NCBI RefSeq assembly: GCF_003265365.1
Contig: NZ_AUPM01000031.1
Span: 49,657 to 113,656, forward strand
Direction of reading: 5' to 3'
DNA: 64,000 nucleotides
Source of the DNA: Petrotoga sp. 9PW.55.5.1
GTDB lineage: Bacteria > Thermotogota > Thermotogae > Petrotogales > Petrotogaceae
Each line of letters starts with the position of its first letter. Position 1 is the first letter of the stretch. This document shows, piece after piece, positions 1 to 9,710 of the stretch. Under the pieces are notes generated by a model, which was not told the DNA's origin, did no database searches, and was given only the letters and a program-made list of their open reading frames with translations. The position numbers were made by a program, and so were the translations under genes.

Positions 1-28
1 CCTCATGATTAATTTTTATTTTTGTGTC

Positions 29-64
29 AAAAAACAAAAGAGGCATTTTTAAATAGCCTCTTTT
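29..64 (-). terminator. Rho-independent terminator
   Basis: Inverted repeat AAAAGAGGC (36-44) and GCCTCTTTT (56-64) with an 11-nt loop. On the reverse strand it is followed by a run of six T. It lies 30 nt beyond the stop of the small reverse gene at 95-265. A near-identical hairpin ends the mbx operon at 49153-49182. Confidence 0.8.
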
Positions 65-94
65 GCTCATAATAAATCTATAATAAAAATTAAT

Positions 95-265
95 TTATGA
101 ACCAGAACTTTGCTTCCCCTTATCCATGAATCCAATTATAAGGGAAATAACACCAACAATTAAATCAATCCACGCATGCCACATGGGCATAGAAGCAACA
201 CTAAATCCAGCTATAGCCATAATTAAAAGGTAAATTCCAACAACTATTAACCATGGTTTGGTCAT
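95..265 (-). CDS. small two-helix membrane protein, 56 aa
   Basis: Reading the reverse strand, an ATG at 265 opens a 56-codon frame ending in TAA, preceded by a strong GGAGGGG ribosome binding site with about 6 nt spacing and followed by a good terminator. The peptide begins MTKPWLIVVG and has two hydrophobic stretches (about residues 5-22 and 32-47) separated by a short loop containing MPMWHAW; the tail is KGKQSSGS. The tryptophan-containing loop and the second helix recall the SPW-repeat family of small membrane proteins, but this is only a resemblance. No function can be assigned. The site, codon use and terminator make it a credible short gene. Confidence 0.6.
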   Translation of the reverse strand: MTKPWLIVVGIYLLIMAIAGFSVASMPMWHAWIDLIVGVISLIIGFMDKGKQSSGS

Positions 266-478
266 AATATCCCCTCCTTTTTGCTAATAAGGAACTAAAT
301 TTTCGCCAACGTCATCCGATAATAAGGTGAAAGACTCTTAAAACTCAATTGTTGAATAATTTTGTCAGAATTACTTTAATAATATGATAAAAGATAAACA
401 TTGCTTTTATGATAACATTAGAATAATATTATGTTAAACAGCTATTGGAAGTATGGAGATAATAATATTTTAATTTTG

Positions 479-487
479 TGATATAAT
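479..487 (+). promoter_or_regulatory. extended -10 promoter for the HD-GYP gene
   Basis: TGATATAAT is an extended -10 element 65 nt upstream of the TTG start at 552. No good -35 hexamer is visible 17 nt upstream, as is usual for extended -10 promoters. The rest of 266-551 contains no gene or hairpin that I can support. Confidence 0.4.
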
Positions 488-551
488 TTGAAAAGTTATC
501 TAAATATTAGCTATTTAATTAAGATAAGGAACATATTTAGGAGGATGAATT

Positions 552-2903
552 TTGAGTAGCAAATCAAGATTAGGATCGTTTTTATTTTTATTGGTTTTGT
601 TTTTATTGCCAGTTTATTTTTTCGCTTCCAAAAGTATTTTAATTTTGAACTCATATAATCCGGGATTTTCATGGTCAGATAGTGAATTAGAAGGATTGAA
701 AACAGTATTAGATAATGTGGAAGATTTAGAGTTTTATGTAGAATACATGGATACAAAAAGATTTGGTGATGAAGAAAGTTTGATATTTTTTAGGGAATAT
801 CTAGAAAAGAAATTTGTGGGTTTTAATTTTGATATTATATTGACTCTTGATAATAACGCATTTGATTTTGTTTTGGATAATTATGAAGCTCTTTTTAAAC
901 CTACTCCTATAATTTATGGGGGTATAAATTATTACCAAGACTATGATTTAGATCATTTGAATTTTGCTAGCGGTGTTGTAGAAAAACATGATATTTATGA
1001 AACTTTAGAATTAGCTTTAAAATTGCAACCAAGTACTGAAAATATTTACATTGTAGTTGATAATAACACAAAAACCGGCATGCTTTTCAAAAATGAATTA
1101 CACAATGAAATAATACCCAATTATCCTAATATCAATTTCATTTTTTTGACTGAATCTTTAGAACAAATAAAAGAAAACCTATTGAATCCGTTAGATAATT
1201 CTCTGGTTTTACTTTTATCTTATAGCAGAGATGAACATGGAAATTTTTATGATTATAATGAAATTGGAGAGTACATGAACCAATTTAAAAATATACCTAT
1301 TTATACAACAGCCAGTGTTTATATGAATTATGATGTTTTGGGTGGCAAAATTACAAGTGCCTTTGATCAAGGTAAAATAATGGGAGAAATAGCTCTGAAA
1401 GTCTTACAAGGTAATGATATCTCAGGTTTACCAAGGGTATATTTTCCTAAAAACGAATATGTTTTTAACTTCTTAGAACTAGAAAGATTGGGAATTACAG
1501 CTCATCAACTCCCTCCAGATTCAATAATATTAAATCAACCGCTTTCTTTCCATGAAAGAAATCCAATAATTTTCTGGATAATGATAATACTTACCCCAAC
1601 TTTTATAGGTTTCTTTTATCTTATAACAGAAGACAACAGAAAATTAAAAGTCATAATAGAAGATTTAAATAAAACAAAAGAAGAATTACAAAGTTTTAAT
1701 GAAGAAATCGAAGCTTCTAATGAGCAACTGGTTTCATATAATGAAGAGCTTGTAGCTCAAAATGAGGAAATTGAAAATAATTACAAAGAAATCGAAAAAA
1801 TGAACAATAAAATAAGAAATCTTGTTAGTATTCTTTCTGAGTTGGGTAAAAGCAATGAAAAAATCGATGATTTCTTTCAAAAATTTTTAGAAACTATGAT
1901 ATTAGAAATTCCAGAGTCGGATTATGGTAGTGTTTCAATTATAGAAAAAGAGGAATGGAGGTTTTTAACAGCTGTAGGTCATGATATAAATGGTTTAAAA
2001 TCTCTTTCATTAAAAAAGGATTATGTATTTTTTTCTGAAGAGGTAACGGTTGTTGATAATATAATTTCTGAAAATTCAAAAAGGTGGCCTGAGAGTGTAG
2101 GTATTATGATAAATAAGTATGCTAAACCAACAAAATCAACTATGTTGAAAGCTATAAAAATAGATGACGATATATATTTGAATATTTCCTTAGATATACG
2201 TAAAGGAAATAGTGAGAAATTTTCTCAACAATCGTTTAAATTTTTTGATTCACTATTAAATTTAGCAAAGTTATTTTTGGTCAATAAGTTAAGAACAACC
2301 GAAATACAAAATGCCTATAACTCTTTTGCTAGCAAATTATCTATGTTAGCTGAATCACACGATGAGGATAGTAAGATGCATATTTACCGAGTAAGTGATT
2401 TATCAGCATTTTTTGCTGAAAAGTTACAATTAGGCAAAGAAGTAATAGAAAAAATTAGATCTTTTTCCCCTCTTCATGATGTGGGTAAACTTTTTATTTC
2501 ACCTTTAATCCTTAATAAAAAAGATGAATTAAATGCAGAAGAATGGGAAGAAGTAAGGCATCATCCTTTGTTGGCAGATAATTTGCTAGAAGGAAAATAT
2601 TTTGAAACAGCCAGAAAAATTGCCATATACCACCATGAAAGATTTGATGGAAGCGGGTATCCATTTGGGTTAAGAAATGGATTTATACCTATAGAAGCTC
2701 AAATAGTTGGAATTGTTGATGTATATGATGCATTGAGATCTAAGAGAAGTTATAAAGAACCTTACACACATAGACAAGCAGTAGAAATTATATTAAATGG
2801 AGATAACAGAACAAAACCTGAACATTTCAATCCAAAATTGTTAGAGATAATTAAAATGTATGATAAAGAGATGGAAGAGTTATATAAGAAATATGAAGGG
2901 TAG
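552..2903 (+). CDS. membrane HD-GYP phosphohydrolase with ABC-substrate-binding-like sensor domain
   Basis: A 783-residue receptor. Order of parts: N-terminal signal/TM helix (about 9-26); a periplasmic region (27-335) resembling the ABC_sub_bind domain of binding proteins (starts SILILNSYNPGFSWSD); a TM helix (about 342-362); a glutamate/asparagine-rich coiled coil (365-425); a GAF-like segment (about 430-580); and a C-terminal HD-GYP domain with HD at about 642 and the canonical HHERFDGSGYP motif at about 694. HD-GYP domains usually hydrolyse cyclic di-GMP, so the likely role is to convert an external small-molecule signal into a change of a cyclic dinucleotide. TTG start chosen because AGGAGG lies 8 nt upstream. 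The next gene overlaps or closely follows the stop. The ligand cannot be told from sequence. Confidence 0.85.
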   Translation: MSSKSRLGSFLFLLVLFLLPVYFFASKSILILNSYNPGFSWSDSELEGLKTVLDNVEDLEFYVEYMDTKRFGDEESLIFFREYLEKKFVGFNFDIILTLDNNAFDFVLDNYEALFKPTPIIYGGINYYQDYDLDHLNFASGVVEKHDIYETLELALKLQPSTENIYIVVDNNTKTGMLFKNELHNEIIPNYPNINFIFLTESLEQIKENLLNPLDNSLVLLLSYSRDEHGNFYDYNEIGEYMNQFKNIPIYTTASVYMNYDVLGGKITSAFDQGKIMGEIALKVLQGNDISGLPRVYFPKNEYVFNFLELERLGITAHQLPPDSIILNQPLSFHERNPIIFWIMIILTPTFIGFFYLITEDNRKLKVIIEDLNKTKEELQSFNEEIEASNEQLVSYNEELVAQNEEIENNYKEIEKMNNKIRNLVSILSELGKSNEKIDDFFQKFLETMILEIPESDYGSVSIIEKEEWRFLTAVGHDINGLKSLSLKKDYVFFSEEVTVVDNIISENSKRWPESVGIMINKYAKPTKSTMLKAIKIDDDIYLNISLDIRKGNSEKFSQQSFKFFDSLLNLAKLFLVNKLRTTEIQNAYNSFASKLSMLAESHDEDSKMHIYRVSDLSAFFAEKLQLGKEVIEKIRSFSPLHDVGKLFISPLILNKKDELNAEEWEEVRHHPLLADNLLEGKYFETARKIAIYHHERFDGSGYPFGLRNGFIPIEAQIVGIVDVYDALRSKRSYKEPYTHRQAVEIILNGDNRTKPEHFNPKLLEIIKMYDKEMEELYKKYEG

Positions 2904-2935
2904 TGAAAAAGGTATATTTATTGGGAGGTAAAGTG

Positions 2936-3820
2936 GTGGAAAATTCCAATATTATTGAGAAAGATGTGCAAAGAAAAATATTACATTTTCAAAAAGCAGA
3001 AATAACTGAATACCGAATATACGAAAGATTATCAAAATCCGTGAAAGACCCAAATAATAAAAAGGTTCTTCAAAGTATTGCTGATGAAGAACTTAAACAC
3101 TATAACTTCTGGAAAAGTTATACAAAAAAAGAATTGAAGCCAAATCTTTGGAGAGTTTTATTTTATTTTATTATATCAAAAATATTAGGATTAACTTTTG
3201 GATTAAAATTGTTAGAAAATGGTGAAGAGCAAGCCCAGGATGCATATGAAGATATCTCAAAAATCATACCTGAGGTTAAAAAAATTGAAAAAGAAGAGGG
3301 TAAACACGAAAAAGAACTTTTAGAAATGATAGAAGAAGAAAGATTGAATTATGTTGGATCCATAGTTTTAGGTTTAAACGACGCATTAGTAGAATTAACA
3401 GGAGCTTTAGCTGGTTTAACGTTTGCTCTGCAAAATGGTGTATTAATAGCTACTTCTGGCTTAATAACTGGAATTGCAGCTTCGTTGTCTATGGGGGCAT
3501 CTGAATATTTGTCAAAAAGGGCAGAAAATGATGATAGGGCTTTAAAATCTGCTATTTATACAGGAATAACATATTTAATTACAGTGGCATTGTTAATTTT
3601 GCCATATTTATTGATGCCCACATTTTATTTTCTTAGTTTAATTATAACTTTAATAATAGCTGTTATAATAATATTAGTTTTTAATTTCTATATTTCTGTT
3701 GCCAAAGATCTAAATTTCAAAAGTAGGTTCTTTGAGATGGCAGGAATCAGTTTGGGTGTTGCGGGTTTAACTTTTTTTATTGGATTTTTAGTTAGAATAA
3801 CCCTAGGCGTGTCGATATAA
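2936..3820 (+). CDS. ferritin-like/VIT1 fusion membrane protein (MbfA-like iron/manganese transporter)
   Basis: N-terminal four-helix ferritin-like domain (about residues 10-140) with two ExxH motifs, EELKH and EEGKH, typical of a di-iron site, joined to a C-terminal VIT1/CCC1 transporter domain with hydrophobic helices (about 145-294; GLNDALVELTGALAGL is the VIT1 start). Fusions of this kind (MbfA) export or sequester iron and act in iron or peroxide stress. A GTG at 2903 is in frame, but GGGAGGT at 2923-2929 fits the tandem GTG codons at 2933/2936 far better, so 2936 is chosen. Follows the HD-GYP gene directly and may be cotranscribed. Substrate (Fe2+ or Mn2+) is inferred from the family. 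Confidence 0.8.
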   Translation: MENSNIIEKDVQRKILHFQKAEITEYRIYERLSKSVKDPNNKKVLQSIADEELKHYNFWKSYTKKELKPNLWRVLFYFIISKILGLTFGLKLLENGEEQAQDAYEDISKIIPEVKKIEKEEGKHEKELLEMIEEERLNYVGSIVLGLNDALVELTGALAGLTFALQNGVLIATSGLITGIAASLSMGASEYLSKRAENDDRALKSAIYTGITYLITVALLILPYLLMPTFYFLSLIITLIIAVIIILVFNFYISVAKDLNFKSRFFEMAGISLGVAGLTFFIGFLVRITLGVSI

Positions 3821-3843
3821 TATAGCAAAAGGGGGAATTTAAT

Positions 3844-5913
3844 TTGAAAAAGATAAGTACAAAGATTATTTTGTCTTCTACTATATTAATAGTTGTAGTA
3901 GTTGGGATCATTAGCTTTGTTTCAATTCTTAGATCGACAAATCTCCTTGAAACTTATGCACTTAGTGGAGTTGATAGCTTATCTGAAAGTATTGCATCTG
4001 ATTTAAATTCACAAATCAGGATTATTGAGGTTGTTGTGGATAATTTAAGTGAATCAGCTTTCTTTGGTTTCGATCCTTTTTTAGCAAGTTTTTCAAACAA
4101 AGAAGTTGTTAAATTTATGGATAAAGTTAAAGAAGTACCTAAGAAATTTTCAGAAAAAGTTGAAGGTAGTTTGGCTTCTTTTATCGTTTTTAATCCTGAT
4201 ATGTTGCGTACCAAAGAATTATTTTCTTTATATTATATTGAAAATGAAGATAAAAATATAGAAAATGAATATTTAAAATATGATGAATCTTTTAATTCTG
4301 AAAATGAAAAATATCAATGGTTTTTTAAAGCAAGAGATAAAGCAGAAGGGATTTGGACAGATATATATTATGATGAGTATTTACAATCAGATGTTATAAC
4401 TTATTCAACTCCATATTTTGATCCAAAAGATGGTACTTTTGTTGGTGTTGTTGGTATGATATTCCCATTACAATATTTTTCGTCTCTTCTTCAAAAAGAT
4501 TTAGGTTATAATAATTCCTATTTATTTTTAACGAATGATAATTTTGATGTAATTACTCATCCTTTTTATAATCCTAAAAAAAACATATCTGAAGAATTAT
4601 CTAATCACTTAGAAACAATAAAATCTGATTCAATTGGGAACTTTGAAAGTTTTGATGATGGACAAAAAACACTTGTAAGTTATTCAAATTTAGAAAATGG
4701 TTGGATAGTTTATTTAAGCTTGAATGAAGAAGAGATTTATAAAGAAATAAATGATTTAACTTTTGTGATTGTTTTACTGACCATAATAGGAATAATTATA
4801 GCAATAATAGTTGCTTATTTTGTAGGAAAAGGAATATCAAAACCTATAAAAAATTTCTCTGATGTTCTTTTAAAATTTGGTCAAGGTGATCTTGATGTTG
4901 AATTTGAAACCAAATCCAAAGACGAAATAGGGGAAATGGCTAAATCTTTTGACAAAATGAAAGATAATTTAAAAGAAATTATTCTAGCTATTAAAAGTGC
5001 TTCAAATGAAGTTGAAATGTCTTCTAAAGAATTAAAAAAAGACTCACAAGAGTTTAATAATATTGCTCAAGAAAGTTTAATTAAAGCTGAAAATATAGAA
5101 GTAGTTTCCGAAGATAGTGCTTCATCAGTTGAAGAAATCACTTCAGGAATTGAAGAAATTGCATCATCAGCTCAAAGTTTATCTAATGCTGCTCAAGAAT
5201 TATCTAATTTAGCGCAAACAACCCAAAATCAGGCAAATAAAGGAATGAGCAGTATAAACAATATTGTAACTAAAATAGAAAAAGGTGTTCGTCAGTCAGA
5301 AGAAACAAAAGAAAATGTATCTAATCTTCTTGAAAAGGCTGAGAATATTGAAAGTATTATCGAAACAATAAATTCTATTACTGAACAAACTAATTTATTG
5401 GCTTTAAATGCTGCTATCGAAGCAGCAAGAGCGGGAGAAGCTGGAAGAGGATTTGCTGTAGTGGCTGATGAAATAAGAAAATTAGCGGAGGAAAGTGCTA
5501 AAGCCACCGGTGAAATTGCAAATATATTAGATGATTTAAAAGACAGTACAAAAAATGTAAATGACTCTACTAATATGACAGTAAATACAATTTCCGAAAT
5601 AAATTCAGAGGCTAATAATATTCAAGAACAGTTTAGAAACATTTTAAATCAAATAAATAATATGATTTCCGAAGTTGAAAACGTAACTGCTAGTTCAGAA
5701 GAACAAGGTGCAAGTACCCAAGAAATGAGTTCTTCAATGGAAAGAATAGCTAGGACCGTTAACGAAACAAGCGATAGAATAAAGGAGATTAAATCACTAA
5801 TTCAAAATCAATCGGCTAAAACAAATTCTCTTAATGAAAAAGCCTTCGAATTAGAAAAGATTTCCAAAAATTTAAATTTAGAAATTTCAAAGTTTAAATC
5901 TGGAGGTTTGTAA
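3844..5913 (+). CDS. methyl-accepting chemotaxis protein with Cache-type sensor domain
   Basis: 689 residues. TM helix at about 7-29, a large extracytoplasmic sensor domain (about 35-300) of the dCache type (contains [11 protein letters not shown] and a [14 protein letters not shown] segment near its end), a second TM helix (about 305-327), a HAMP linker, then a long cytoplasmic methyl-accepting signalling hairpin whose conserved tip reads [19 protein letters not shown]. It passes ligand binding to CheA/CheW. No C-terminal methyltransferase-docking pentapeptide is seen. TTG start with an AGGGGG site upstream. Twenty-four nt after the ferritin-VIT gene and 17 nt before the next secreted protein. 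Ligand unknown. Confidence 0.92.
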   Translation: MKKISTKIILSSTILIVVVVGIISFVSILRSTNLLETYALSGVDSLSESIASDLNSQIRIIEVVVDNLSESAFFGFDPFLASFSNKEVVKFMDKVKEVPKKFSEKVEGSLASFIVFNPDMLRTKELFSLYYIENEDKNIENEYLKYDESFNSENEKYQWFFKARDKAEGIWTDIYYDEYLQSDVITYSTPYFDPKDGTFVGVVGMIFPLQYFSSLLQKDLGYNNSYLFLTNDNFDVITHPFYNPKKNISEELSNHLETIKSDSIGNFESFDDGQKTLVSYSNLENGWIVYLSLNEEEIYKEINDLTFVIVLLTIIGIIIAIIVAYFVGKGISKPIKNFSDVLLKFGQGDLDVEFETKSKDEIGEMAKSFDKMKDNLKEIILAIKSASNEVEMSSKELKKDSQEFNNIAQESLIKAENIEVVSEDSASSVEEITSGIEEIASSAQSLSNAAQELSNLAQTTQNQANKGMSSINNIVTKIEKGVRQSEETKENVSNLLEKAENIESIIETINSITEQTNLLALNAAIEAARAGEAGRGFAVVADEIRKLAEESAKATGEIANILDDLKDSTKNVNDSTNMTVNTISEINSEANNIQEQFRNILNQINNMISEVENVTASSEEQGASTQEMSSSMERIARTVNETSDRIKEIKSLIQNQSAKTNSLNEKAFELEKISKNLNLEISKFKSGGL

Positions 5914-5930
5914 AAGGAGGAATAGAAAGA

Positions 5931-7172
5931 ATAAGAAAAATTCTAATTATAAATATTTTACTAATTTTCATTTTTTCTTTAGTTTATGGTGGAACTACTT
6001 TAAGGGTAAATGGTTTTTTAAACTTATACAATAATGTATATCAAACTGTTCCTTTCTATCGTTTTGTCAATTCAACAGAAGGAATAGGTTTGGATTATAT
6101 AAAAGAATTACTATTGACCGATAAATATGTTCCAGAAGAAAAAGCAGAAGATTTTTTAAATTCTACTATAGTATTTTATTCTGAAAAAAACTATGATGTA
6201 AAAGAGTTATTTAATCCAAATTATTTCCTTCTTTTGTACGATTTGGTTATCAATTCAGAATCAATAGCTATATACTCTACAGAAAAAGAGCTTTTTGAAG
6301 ATTTTTTTATAGGATTTTTCGGTGCTAAAAAGGTTAATGACAATCTTTTTGTAATGGATGAAAAGAACTTTTATGTCCTAATGGAGCAAAATGGAATTTT
6401 TTTAAATATGGAACCTATTTCCAATAATGTTAAAAATGATTATATTGTTTCTGGTTCCATTGATAACATTTTAAAGAATAACGATAGTTGGGAATTTTAT
6501 ATTGATGTAGAATCAAGAACAATTAATGCTAAATTTGTGTCTAAAGAATATAGAAGCTCAAAGAATCAATTTGGCTTAACCTCTTTAGAAAATAAAAAAT
6601 TATTTGGAGAAGTTTTAGTCTTTGAAAGTGTAAACAGGAATGATTTTAAAAATTTTTACACAAAGTTTTTTACCCCTCTTGATGAAGAAAGTGAAAAATC
6701 TATAGATTTTTTGAAAGAAATAATAAAAGAAGATGAATTTATTGTTGTTAGCTCTCAAAGTATAAATGAAAATGAATTAGTTTTGTTTGTTGAAAGTACA
6801 TTGGATTCTGTGAAATTGAAGAAATATGCTGAAGAAAGAAGAATGGAAGAAGGTAAAATAGGAACATATAATTACTATTTATGGTCTAAAGGTTCATACC
6901 CGAAAGAAATATATTTGTATTTTCAAAATGACGAATTAATTTTTTCAAATATTACTCCTGATAGAATGGGAATTTATTTGTCTGAAATGCCAAGATTCAA
7001 AAACACAAAGTATTTTGATCAGATTAAAAATAATCACCAATTTCATAATATTACTATAATAGATCTTTCTAACTACATTTCAAAGAACTATTATGGTTCA
7101 GTTGATAGTTGGATTGTAAAAAGTGAGTATCTGGAAGATGATAATTATACTTTAAAAATAAATATGAGATAA
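5931..7172 (+). CDS. secreted or periplasmic protein of unknown family, apparent AUA start
   Basis: I do not recognise the family. The first ATG/GTG/TTG codon in frame (TTG 6090) would begin in mid-protein, but the open frame continues upstream and encodes a textbook signal peptide: two basic residues, then ILIINILLIFIFSLVYG. AAAGGAGG (5913-5920) ends exactly 10 nt before an ATA codon at 5931, which gives a 413-residue protein; there is no ATG, GTG or TTG between 5911 and 6090 in this frame. The mature part is rich in acidic and aromatic residues and has no recognisable catalytic motif. It sits between a chemotaxis receptor and secA, on the same strand. Either AUA initiates here or the start codon carries a sequence error. 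Confidence 0.7.
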   Translation: MRKILIINILLIFIFSLVYGGTTLRVNGFLNLYNNVYQTVPFYRFVNSTEGIGLDYIKELLLTDKYVPEEKAEDFLNSTIVFYSEKNYDVKELFNPNYFLLLYDLVINSESIAIYSTEKELFEDFFIGFFGAKKVNDNLFVMDEKNFYVLMEQNGIFLNMEPISNNVKNDYIVSGSIDNILKNNDSWEFYIDVESRTINAKFVSKEYRSSKNQFGLTSLENKKLFGEVLVFESVNRNDFKNFYTKFFTPLDEESEKSIDFLKEIIKEDEFIVVSSQSINENELVLFVESTLDSVKLKKYAEERRMEEGKIGTYNYYLWSKGSYPKEIYLYFQNDELIFSNITPDRMGIYLSEMPRFKNTKYFDQIKNNHQFHNITIIDLSNYISKNYYGSVDSWIVKSEYLEDDNYTLKINMR

Positions 7173-7217
7173 ATGAATCGATAAATTTTTTGGAATAAAG
7201 AAAGGAGTGTTTGTTGA

Positions 7218-9692
7218 ATGTTATTTGGTTTGATTGATAAAAATAAAAGTCTGATTAAAAGATACGCTAAGATAACTAAAAAGATAAATGAGCTAGAGAA
7301 AAGTATTCGATCATTAAGTGATAATGAATTGTCTGGAAAAACTGAAGAGTTCAAAAACAGAATCAATCAAGGGGAAAGTTTGGATAATTTATTGCCAGAG
7401 GCATTTGCCGTAGTCAGAGAAGCTTCACGAAGAACTGTTGGAATGAGGCATTTTGACGTCCAGTTAATGGGGGGTATAGCTTTACACGAGGGAAAAATAA
7501 CAGAGATGAAAACGGGTGAAGGTAAAACGTTAGTTGCAACCCTTCCAATATATTTAAATGCTTTAACTGGGGAAAATGTTCACCTAGCAACTCACAATGA
7601 TTATTTAGCTAAAAGAGATGCTCAATGGATGGGGCCAGTTTATGAGTTTTTGGGATTAAAAGTAGGGTTTATTCAGGCAAATATGGATAAGGAAGATAGA
7701 AGGAAAGCGTATGAAGCTAACGTGACCTATGGAACAGCAAATGAATTTGGATTTGATTATCTAAGGGATAATTTGGTTTATGAAAAAGGAGAAAAAGTTC
7801 AAAAGGGTCATTTCTTTGCAATTGTTGACGAAGCAGATTCTATATTGATAGACGAGGCAAGAACTCCACTCATTATTTCTGGACCATCTGATACACCATC
7901 TGAACTTTATCGAAGATTTGCCTCTCTTTCTAAGAGGTTTGTGCCTGATAAGGATTATACAATAGACGAGAAACAAAAGTCTTTGTCCCTGACAGAAGAA
8001 GGAATAAGTAAAGCAGAAAAACTGCTGTCTTTAGAGAATTTATACGATCCAAGTAATATTAAATACCTATTCCATCTTTTGAATGCCTTAAAAGCTATCA
8101 ATTTTTTCAAAAGGGATAAAGATTATATAATTAAAGACGGAGAAGTAATTATAGTTGATGAATTCACAGGAAGGTTATTACCTGGAAGGAGATATTCTGA
8201 AGGTCTGCATCAAGCTATAGAAGCAAAAGAAGGAGTTAAAATAAAAGAAGAAAGTGTTACTTTTGCCACTATAACTTTCCAAAATTATTTTAGAATGTAC
8301 AAAAAATTATCTGGTATGACTGGTACAGCCAAAACCGAAGAAGATGAATTCAAAGCTATTTATAATTCTGAGGTTGTAATAATACCTACTAATGAACCCG
8401 TAATAAGAGAAGATAGGAATGATTTAATATATAAAACAACAAAAGAAAAATATGAAGCAATTATTGATGAAATTGTGAATAGAAATAAAAAAGGGCAGCC
8501 TGTTTTGGTGGGAACTACTTCTATAGAAAACAGTGAAGTTTTAAGTGAAATGCTCAGAAAAAAAGGAGTACCTCATGAAGTTTTAAATGCAAAACAGCAT
8601 GAAAGAGAAGCAGAAATCGTTGCTAAAGCGGGAGAGAAAAATGCGGTTACAATAGCTACTAATATGGCCGGTAGAGGTACAGATATAAAGTTGGGAGAAG
8701 GGGTAAAAGAACTCGGAGGTTTATTAGTATTAGGGACTGAAAGGCATGAGAGTAGAAGAATAGATAATCAGTTGATAGGTAGGGCTGGAAGGCAAGGAGA
8801 TCCGGGAGAATCAATATTTATAATTTCTTTTGAAGATGATGTTTTAAGGCTCTTTGGTGGAGAGCGTATGAAGAACCTTATGAACGCTCTAAAAATAGAA
8901 GAAGGCCAACCAATTGAGCATAAAATGCTTAGTAAAGTTATAAGAGATGCTCAAAAGAAAATAGAAGGTATACATTTTTCAATTAGAAAGAGACTCTACG
9001 AATTTGACTCTGTGATGGATAAACAAAGAACCGTAATATATAATCATAGAGATTGGATACTGGAGCAAGATAATTATGACGAACATATAGAAGACATTAT
9101 CAAAGATTTTGTGGAAAGGATAGTCACATCATCTTGGGATGAAAATGAAGAAAGAGTTGACAAAAAAGCTATAAACCAAAAGTTAAAACAATATTTAATT
9201 GTTTCTGATATAAAAGGAGAAACAATAGAAGAAGTAGAAAAGGAAGTTTTTGATCTTTTGTGGGAAAGATACAAATACAAAAAGGAAGAGTTTGGAGAAG
9301 ATTTCAATAAAATAGCTAAATTTGTAATGCTTAGAATAATAGATGAAAAGTGGAGATATCATCTGGATTCAATTGAAGCTCTGAAAGAATCAGTTGGTTT
9401 AAGATCTTATGGGCAAAAAGATCCAGTTATGGAATTTAAAAAAGAATCTTACTTGATGTTTGATCAAATGGTCGATAGCATATACGATGAAATTGTTAAT
9501 TATTTGATGAGGATAGTAAAAGTAGTTCCTGAAAAAGAAGAGAAAGAGGCAAAAAAGATATATGCAAACTTGAATTTCGTTCATAATAATAATAATTCTG
9601 CTATTGAAGGCTCAAATGATTCGAATAATTCTAAAAGTAAAGAAAATAAATCTGCCAATAAGATTAGAAAAAGATATAAAGTCAAAAGATAG
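7218..9692 (+). CDS. secA: preprotein translocase ATPase SecA
   Basis: 824 residues covering the full SecA core. Walker A MKTGEGKT at 97-104, the DEAD-like motif VDEADSILIDEARTPLIIS, a preprotein cross-linking domain, then helicase motifs including TNMAGRGTDIKLG and IGRAGRQGDPG. SecA drives ATP-dependent export of unfolded proteins through SecYEG. The C-terminal end (KSANKIRKRYKVKR) is basic and lacks the CxCx8CH zinc-binding tail, as in other Thermotogota. ATG start 6 nt after AAAGGAG-type site at about 7200. First of the tightly spaced housekeeping run; prfB follows after 18 nt. Confidence 0.97.
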   Translation: MLFGLIDKNKSLIKRYAKITKKINELEKSIRSLSDNELSGKTEEFKNRINQGESLDNLLPEAFAVVREASRRTVGMRHFDVQLMGGIALHEGKITEMKTGEGKTLVATLPIYLNALTGENVHLATHNDYLAKRDAQWMGPVYEFLGLKVGFIQANMDKEDRRKAYEANVTYGTANEFGFDYLRDNLVYEKGEKVQKGHFFAIVDEADSILIDEARTPLIISGPSDTPSELYRRFASLSKRFVPDKDYTIDEKQKSLSLTEEGISKAEKLLSLENLYDPSNIKYLFHLLNALKAINFFKRDKDYIIKDGEVIIVDEFTGRLLPGRRYSEGLHQAIEAKEGVKIKEESVTFATITFQNYFRMYKKLSGMTGTAKTEEDEFKAIYNSEVVIIPTNEPVIREDRNDLIYKTTKEKYEAIIDEIVNRNKKGQPVLVGTTSIENSEVLSEMLRKKGVPHEVLNAKQHEREAEIVAKAGEKNAVTIATNMAGRGTDIKLGEGVKELGGLLVLGTERHESRRIDNQLIGRAGRQGDPGESIFIISFEDDVLRLFGGERMKNLMNALKIEEGQPIEHKMLSKVIRDAQKKIEGIHFSIRKRLYEFDSVMDKQRTVIYNHRDWILEQDNYDEHIEDIIKDFVERIVTSSWDENEERVDKKAINQKLKQYLIVSDIKGETIEEVEKEVFDLLWERYKYKKEEFGEDFNKIAKFVMLRIIDEKWRYHLDSIEALKESVGLRSYGQKDPVMEFKKESYLMFDQMVDSIYDEIVNYLMRIVKVVPEKEEKEAKKIYANLNFVHNNNNSAIEGSNDSNNSKSKENKSANKIRKRYKVKR

Positions 9693-9710
9693 AAAATATG
9701 AGGTGATCTG

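Noticed and set aside
6090..7172. Start of the secreted protein at TTG 6090
   Set aside because: No ribosome binding site, and it would discard a clear signal peptide that is in frame upstream.
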